Part shown: positions 58,106-64,000 of the stretch, piece after piece
Layout of the letters: each line of letters starts with the position of its first letter
Numbering within the stretch: position 1 is the first letter of the stretch
Assembly (NCBI GenBank): GCA_013146195.2
Contig: CM028380.1
Coordinates: 85,066,049-85,130,048 of the forward strand
Reading direction: 5' to 3'
DNA length: 64,000 nt
DNA from: Codonopsis lanceolata
Taxonomy: Eukaryota > Streptophyta > Magnoliopsida > Asterales > Campanulaceae
Made by a program: the position numbers and the translations under genes
Notes under the pieces: model-generated
The model's database searches: none
What the model was told of the DNA's origin: nothing
Seen by the model: the letters and a program-made list of their open reading frames with translations, nothing else

Positions 58106-60168
58106 AAGCACATCACATCAAGAAATAGAAAGAAAAACGGGGAATCTATCTATTCCTATAAATTACAAATTGGTCCTATGTCCCCAAAATAATATGACAG
58201 AATGAATGCAAATATGTGCATATCTTATGGAATAAAAATTAAACAAAACAAAATAAATATATGGGGCCGAAAATAAAGCAATATTAAAAATAAAGCCCCG
58301 GCCCTTTTATTGTTGTGCTGCCCAGAAATTTATTGCAAACATATATAAAAAAAATTGATTTTTTTTTTTTTTGCAAAATTTTTTTTTACTTTTTTTTTTT
58401 GAAAAATACATATATATTTTTAAGTATATCAGTAACAGTTATCATAACGAAACTGTTGCAAGATGGAGGATCATATCCACAAATATAGACACGGATGTAT
58501 AGGAACGCAATATTCAAATGCATAAATTAATATAACAAGCATACTTTAGCCAGAAACAAAGAAAAACAAAAAAAAAACTTTTTTTTTTATGAGTCTAGCC
58601 CTCCATTTTACTTAAAATAAAACGATCTCCCCTAGCATTGTTCAGGAAATGCGCTGCGCCTCGCGCCCTTGGATAGGGGTGCGCGTACGTGCGGATGCGG
58701 GACACCACTGCTCTCATTCCACCCTCCCTTGTTTAGGGGAAGACGAAATTAAAAGTGCGAGAGGAGTGTTGTCTAAGATAGCACGTTTGAATACGTCTCG
58801 GTTGCCTTTAGTGGATTTTTGGTCCAATATGAGAGCTTTGAGTTTTCTACATCAAGTTATCCCTTGTTTAGAGGATACCAGGATATAGGAATACATCACC
58901 CTATCATTCTCATTCTCCCTATTTTAGGGGAAAACGGAAAAGTGCAAGAAATGAGTGTTGCGAGACCCCACTATGGATTTTATAAAAATAGTCTTATGGC
59001 CTATTTCGGATCACTATGGGTGCTTTGGGTTTCCTGCATCAAGTTATACCTTGTTTAGGGGATACCAGGATATAGGAATACATCACCTTTTCATTCCCAT
59101 TCTCCCTTTTTTAGGGGAAAACAGAAAAGTGCAAGAAAAGATGTTGCGAGGCCCCACTGGATCCAAAATGTTTTATAGAGTCGCTATCTTTATTTTAAGG
59201 AATAAATAAAGCAAAACCAAAAAAAGGAAAAAACCAGAGATTGTAAAAACGGCTTCGGAGGCTAAGTTACGAGTTGGGAAGGTGCTAGGCACCCAATTCG
59301 CCCTTTCGGTCTCAAAAATAGTTTTTGGCTAAAGTATGTTTTTTGTTATATTTATTTAGCAGATAAACAAAGTATTAAAAGACAGGAAATAAAAACAAAT
59401 ACATCCGCGGCTACATTATTTACAGACTTGCAGCCGTTTCTTTACAAATAGTTACAAATATACTTCAAAATATTTTACCATAATAATGGCTCTTTTTAGT
59501 ACTATTTCCTAACTAAATCCAGGCAGCACAACGGCTTACATTTTTATATTAGGTCGGATGGAAAATAGCACTTTTACAAATAAAAACATAAAAACTTACG
59601 TACTAGCGGACTAGTGTGTGCTCGCTCTGTCCTTCAGGGAGAGGGAGTCTTTTTTTGATAAAGTGTTGTGGGGATTTGGGCAGAATGACTGCTTCCGAAA
59701 TGTTAATTTTTTCCTCAGGATCCGGGCAGAGTAACGGCTTATTTTGGTTGTTTTGGTTGCTTGAGGAAGGCGGAAATCAGGCATAATAACGACTTATTTC
59801 TGACTGATTTGGCCTTTTAAATCGGGCAAAGCAACTGCTCTTTCCACGATTTTTGGACCAGGGAAATAGGGTGGAAACCTGGCTGGGAGGCTAAGACTCA
59901 CTTTAACCGGTGCGTTTTAAGTTTGGAGGAGTTTTGGCAGAGTTTCGAGGCTTTGGAGAAGGATCTCTCACTATCTCACTTCGCTATCTATTTCTCCAAC
60001 GTAACAACGACACGGAGAATTCTTCGGGGAAGAAAAGTTGTTCTTCAAAGACAAATGGAGGAATGACGCTAGGGTACAACTTGAGGTTACGAAGGGGAAA
60101 GAACCACGAGAAAACTCTCAGCCAGAGTCAAGTAATGCTTGATCACCGATACCTCGGGTTCACGGACA
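58106..60168 (-). mobile_element. Displaced 5' part of the Tat-like element
   Basis: This continues the sequence broken at 42123. On the minus strand it has GGGTGCCTAGCACCTTCCC near 59295 and TAGCGACTCTATAAAAC near 59178. Both resemble the LTR end and the primer region (GCGACTC...CTGGGGA) of Tat/Ogre-type elements. Poly-T tracts near 58350-58590 and a tandem array at 58640-59190 lie between this and gag. The LTR start was not located. The frames here have no domain. Confidence 0.45.
58640..59190. repeat. Tandem repeat, unit about 190 bp, three copies
   Basis: The anchor TTTAGGGG followed by AAAACGG-like sequence occurs at 58732, 58923 and 59110 (spacing 191 and 187). The last two units share long phrases such as GGATACCAGGATATAGGAAT and end in GACCCCACT or GGCCCCACT. 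The first unit is more diverged. It lies in the leader of the Tat-like element. Confidence 0.68.
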
Positions 60169-61510
60169 TGTAAGCGATCGATGTATTTTATACGTCGATT
60201 TTATATACTTCTGTGACTTAAATTATGCTATTTCAGGAGTCTTTTGAGTATTAATATATGTTTTCGGTGAGTTTTGTAAGTTTCAGGATTATTGTGAAAA
60301 TACGCGAAACTCCAGGGTTTTAAGTGCAAATTACAAGGAAAAGAAAAATTGAAGAAAAAAAATTTGCACTGCGCACAATCTGGACACCTTGCGACGCGCA
60401 AGGTGGCGATATCAGGCCCCGAGAAGCCGGCTATCAAAAAGAATCAAAAAGCCACCCATGGCTGGGAGACCTTGCGGACCCTTGAAGGTATCCGACACTG
60501 CTGCGGCCGCAAGGTAGGCGAAATGCGACCTTTTCGGATTTTCACACGGTCATTCGATCCAATCACAACTCCAGAGTATATATAGAAGTCGGTCTGGAGC
60601 CTAAGCATAGGGAGGGCGGTGGAAGCTCTCTTTACATAGATTTTAGGTAGTTTTAGATTGTATAACATAGTTAGGTTTGTAATTTCAAGTATTGAAGATC
60701 AAATCATGTCTTTCCATCATCTCCATGTCTTTGTTCATCGTCTATGATGAACTAAATCATCCCTAATCTAGGAGGTGGGAGGTAACTTGTATCGAATTTA
60801 TGTTTTGATTCATATATATATGTCTATTCAATGCTTGTTGATTGTGTTGTCTATCAAACCCTATATTATTTTGCTTTGAACAAATGAATGTAATCGCAAA
60901 TAATAAAGGCTTAGAGGTGCGGATAAGCATGACCAAGTGCATATGTCGTACTTTGGCTCACCAACACAATAAATTGGACCTATCGATGCACGAGTGATAA
61001 GTTAGGACCGGTTCTTACATGATCTAGGTGACAGATAGATCATAAATCTAGGTGACAGACTAGATTGATAGTTCCTGTGCTTAGGATATAGAATGGGTGA
61101 ATTTTGCGGGGATGGAGGCTGAACCAATTGTTCAACAGACTATATCTATTTTTAGTGAACGAACCCAAGACATTGAATGACATTATTATGAATTGAACAT
61201 AAAGGAGATATAAGTGAAACCCGGAATCCTAGATTTCCACTCACCATAAGATCTTCATATCACATTATTCTTGTCTAATTAGTTAAACATCTATAACTAG
61301 TAATTTAGAGTAGAATTAAACATAAAAAAACCCCCTTAGGTTAATCAATTTCCTATCTATAATTAGTTACGTAGTTAGTTTGTAGGTAAGTAGTTTTAAT
61401 TTAATTTAGTTTTTAGTTTAATTTTTAGTTTTTATAAAAAAAATAAAAATACAAAAGATTTTATTTTATTTTATTTTAATAGTTATTTGCTTTTAAATTG
61501 CTTTAATTTA
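60169..61510 (+). repeat. Athila-like LTR and leader
   Basis: It starts TGTAAGCGATCGATG. A TATA box GTATATATAG lies at 60576-60585, with a palindrome-rich U3 before it. One palindrome, CACCTTGCG/CGCAAGGTG, lies at 60385-60405 with a 3-nt loop; another CGGCCGCAAGG block is near 60505. The downstream part shares GTGAACGAACCCAAG and CCCCCTTAG with 24121-24600. The LTR 3' end and primer site could not be placed. The frames at 60228-60668 overlap U3 and are not credible genes. Confidence 0.48.
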
Positions 61511-61514
61511 TTGC

Positions 61515-62977
61515 ATGCAAGGTCGTAGATCTTTAAATCCTGAATTGGTAGACTTAGATCAAGAGATAAATATTGTTAAAAGATACCAAAGATATTTTGA
61601 AAATCTAGCTTTTCGAGCACGATAATCAAGACCAATCGAATCGAGGATCCTCGGTTGATCCTACAATGGAAGATAATAACAATAATCGTAAATCACGAAA
61701 ACCTAGTTGACCGGTCAATAGGAATCAAAGACAAGAAAGAGCGCAAGAAGAAATATGGAAGTAGTAGTAAATCAAAGAACTATTAATGACTTTAGTAGAC
61801 CTTCATTAAATGTGGTAACATCATGTTTAGTCTTGAATCTTTGTTAGGAATTTTGAGTTAAAGGACATTATTTTAATGCCATACCATCTTTTCATGGGAT
61901 GCCTAATGAAGATCTGTCGGTTTCTTAAGAGAATATGAATACATGATGAGTACTTTTCCTTTAGGAGGGTTGGCGAAGATCAAATTAAAATGAAATATTT
62001 TCCCAGTGCATTAAAAGAATTGGCAAAGAGATGGTTTATGAACCTAACACCAAGCGAGTGTTTTACTTGGGCACAATTATATGATTTGTTTATGAGCAAA
62101 TTTTACAAACATGCATCTCTTACAGTATAGAAAACAAATCATGTCATTCCAAAATGAACAGGGTGAAACATTCCATGAGTCATGGGATAGATTTAAAAAT
62201 ACGCTTATTATGTGTCCTCATCATAATTTGGCAACATGTGTTAGTGCTTCAATTTTATCATGGTCTTTCGCCGGGTTTACAAACTATGGTTGATAGTGCG
62301 GTTGTGGTTCTATTAATAGAATGACACCGAAGCACTAGAATTATTTGAGATGCTAAGTATTAATTCCCAGCGAGAGAAAAGTGCTAGAGGTAAAAATAGG
62401 AGCCTATATCAATTGCAAGATAATTCAAATACACAAGCTCAATTTGAAAATTGGCATGAAGCTCAAAATGAAGCATGTGCCTTATGGTTCTAATTAATTC
62501 TTCAACACACAAATCACAGTTGGAGGAATCATCTTAGGAAATAAGCCTGCAACCCACCACAATTCAACCTCAGCCACCACAACCTCCACAGTTGCCAAAT
62601 CAAAATCAGGTTGAGAATTGAAGAAGTTCCCAAGCAAGAAGTAGCTAAGTAAAGGTCAAGCCATTGATGTACATGAAGAAACATGACGAAGTTAAAACAA
62701 GCCTAAAGAGAAGAGAAGTTCCCCCAAGAAAGATGATAGTGATAAAGAGTGATTGATGAGTTAAGTAATCAAAATTTGAAAAAGAAAAAGAAATAGAAGT
62801 AGAGTTAGGGTTTCCAAATAAGGAACAGAAAAAGAAGAGAATTCTAAACCCAAAGATATAGGTTCAAAAAAGATAAAGGGTTAGATCAAGAAGAAAGGGA
62901 AGTGGTTGACCAAATAAGAAGCGTTTTCAAAATAAAGAAAGAAACGAAAAGACAAAAATTTAGTAGCATGAAGAATA
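61515..62977 (+). pseudogene. Decayed Athila-like gag
   Basis: It begins near 61515 with MQGRRSLNPELVDLD, parallel to MHDRRSLNP at 24702. Broken frames then give MMSTFPLGGLAKIKLKYFPS, ALKELAKRWFMNLTPSECFT and WAQLYDLFMSKFYKHA, the retrotransposon gag capsid pattern. A Gln/Pro-rich stretch near 62545-62620 and a Lys-rich tail to 62977 follow. Many stops and frameshifts exclude function. It runs into the assembly gap. Confidence 0.63.
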
Positions 62978-63077
62978 NNNNNNNNNNNNNNNNNNNNNNN
63001 NNNNNNNNNNNNNNNNNNNNNNNNNNNNNNNNNNNNNNNNNNNNNNNNNNNNNNNNNNNNNNNNNNNNNNNNNNNNN
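62978..63077. other. Assembly gap of exactly 100 N
   Basis: Exactly 100 N, the usual placeholder for a gap of unknown size. Athila-like gag lies on the left and an inverted family B LTR on the right, so the join cannot be trusted. Confidence 0.99.
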
Positions 63078-64000
63078 ACTAATCAAAGCGAAATCAAGCG
63101 TCGTAGGATTTCAACTCAAGTTCATTTAGCATAATTGAACTTATAATGACTCGTTAGTCAATCTACCCTTTCTAAAATTTTAGGGCATAGAAGCCATGAG
63201 TCTCAATATCTTCTATGTTCATAACCATCATCAATAGGCATCTCCCCATGTTCATTAAACTCACATAAACCCCACAAATCACTTACAATGCAACTTAGAA
63301 CAAATTGGCCATCTTGTGCATAAATTCATTCAAGTCACCTTACCAATCATAATTTCCAATTCATGATTAAATCATCACATGGTTTAATATACTCTAATAA
63401 GCATATAAACATAGTAATCAAGCTCACAACAATAATTTGCAAGCTAAACCATACTAGGGCAAACACCCTCCAAGTATCTCAACCAAACCAACATCAAAAC
63501 TCATGGATAATCAACATAATCAAGTTCAATATCCTAGTTAGAACATGAATCTCACATATATCATGGTCTCACATAGGTCAATCCAACTATCAACACATTG
63601 AAAACCTAGGTTCATGGCATCTCTAGCAACCCTAGAAATTGCTTCCATTGACCTCACATACAAGCATGATTGCTTCCCTAGGGTCAATGGAGCCAAAGAA
63701 AGAGGAAGAGAGGTAGAAACTTACCTTAGTTCAGCCCCTCCAAGCCACAAATCGAAATTCCAAGAGGTGGGTGTTGTTCTCCTCAATCTCCTTCACAATT
63801 CTATGGAGTGGATTGTGAAATGGAGACTCTAGCTATGGATTCCAAGGTTTGGGCTCTCAAGAACCCTAGAACTCTTCTCTCAAGCTCTCTCAAGAGGTCT
63901 CCCACGTTTTTGAGAGTCAATGGCTGAAAATGGGGTGTTAGACTTTGAGTTTTGGTCTAAAAGGGTTAGGAAAGTAAGTGGGTGTGTGTTTAGATGATAG
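63078..64000 (-). repeat. Partial family B LTR
   Basis: On the minus strand it matches about 27130-28070 of the left family B LTR: CCTCTATGCCCTAAAATTT pairs with the plus-strand AAATTTTAGGGCATAGAAG near 63172. The donor GTAAGT is kept at 63719-63724. It is cut by the gap and by the window edge, so the whole element is unknown. The frame at 63614-63832 is LTR sequence. Confidence 0.78.

Noticed and set aside
60349..60585. 78-codon ORF upstream of the TATA box
   Set aside because: It lies in the U3 of an LTR, overlapped by an equally long antisense frame; no domain.

Overview
The window is plant nuclear DNA made almost entirely of nested retrotransposons. The evidence is chromovirus-type Ty3/gypsy polyproteins with tRNA-iMet primer sites, Athila- and Tat-like gag/RT remnants, a plant L1-type LINE with a C-terminal RNase H, and SIRE-like copia LTRs. 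The composition fits a eudicot, but I cannot name the species. I see no convincing host gene, tRNA, rRNA or CRISPR array, so this looks like gene-poor, heterochromatin-like sequence.

Layout. 1-9.3 kb: copia-type remnants and a small non-autonomous LTR element whose 275-codon ORF is split by a solo LTR (4278-6808, perfect 5-bp target duplication). 9.3-16.7 kb: unassigned AT-rich DNA with one decayed LINE-type ORF1 (12250-12960). 16.7-22.1 kb: a solo LTR of family C with a second, mosaic solo LTR nested inside it; both have perfect target duplications. 22.1-26.3 kb: AT-rich DNA, a minisatellite, an Athila-like 5' end and a truncated family C LTR. 26.3-37.6 kb: a gag-only element (family B) with two LTRs of about 4.2 kb. 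37.6-42.1 kb: a truncated copia LTR joined to a Tat-like gag/RT wreck. 42.1-58.1 kb: a complete chromovirus (family A) on the minus strand, whose 5' LTR carries a 5.7-kb LINE. 58.1-60.2 kb: the displaced 5' part of the Tat-like element with a tandem repeat. 60.2-63.0 kb: an Athila-like LTR and gag. Then a 100-N gap and an inverted piece of a family B LTR up to the window edge.

Order of events from nesting: a Tat-like element received the family A chromovirus (AAGCA duplication), whose 5' LTR then received the LINE (15-bp duplication). Both duplications are perfect, so these insertions should be recent. Even so, gag, pol and LINE ORF2 carry several single-base frameshifts, mostly in G runs, and LTR twins differ repeatedly where one has CAG/CTG and the other CG. 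Consensus error at methylated plant DNA is a serious alternative to real decay.

The most interesting signal is inside the LTRs. Families A, B and C have little obvious overall similarity, yet all keep the same order: GC-rich palindromes, TATA box, a strong splice-donor-like GTAAGT or GTACGT, a two-hairpin block whose stems change sequence but keep pairing, then a pyrimidine tract and AG. This suggests an intron inside the LTR holding a conserved RNA structure, possibly one that marks unspliced genomic RNA.
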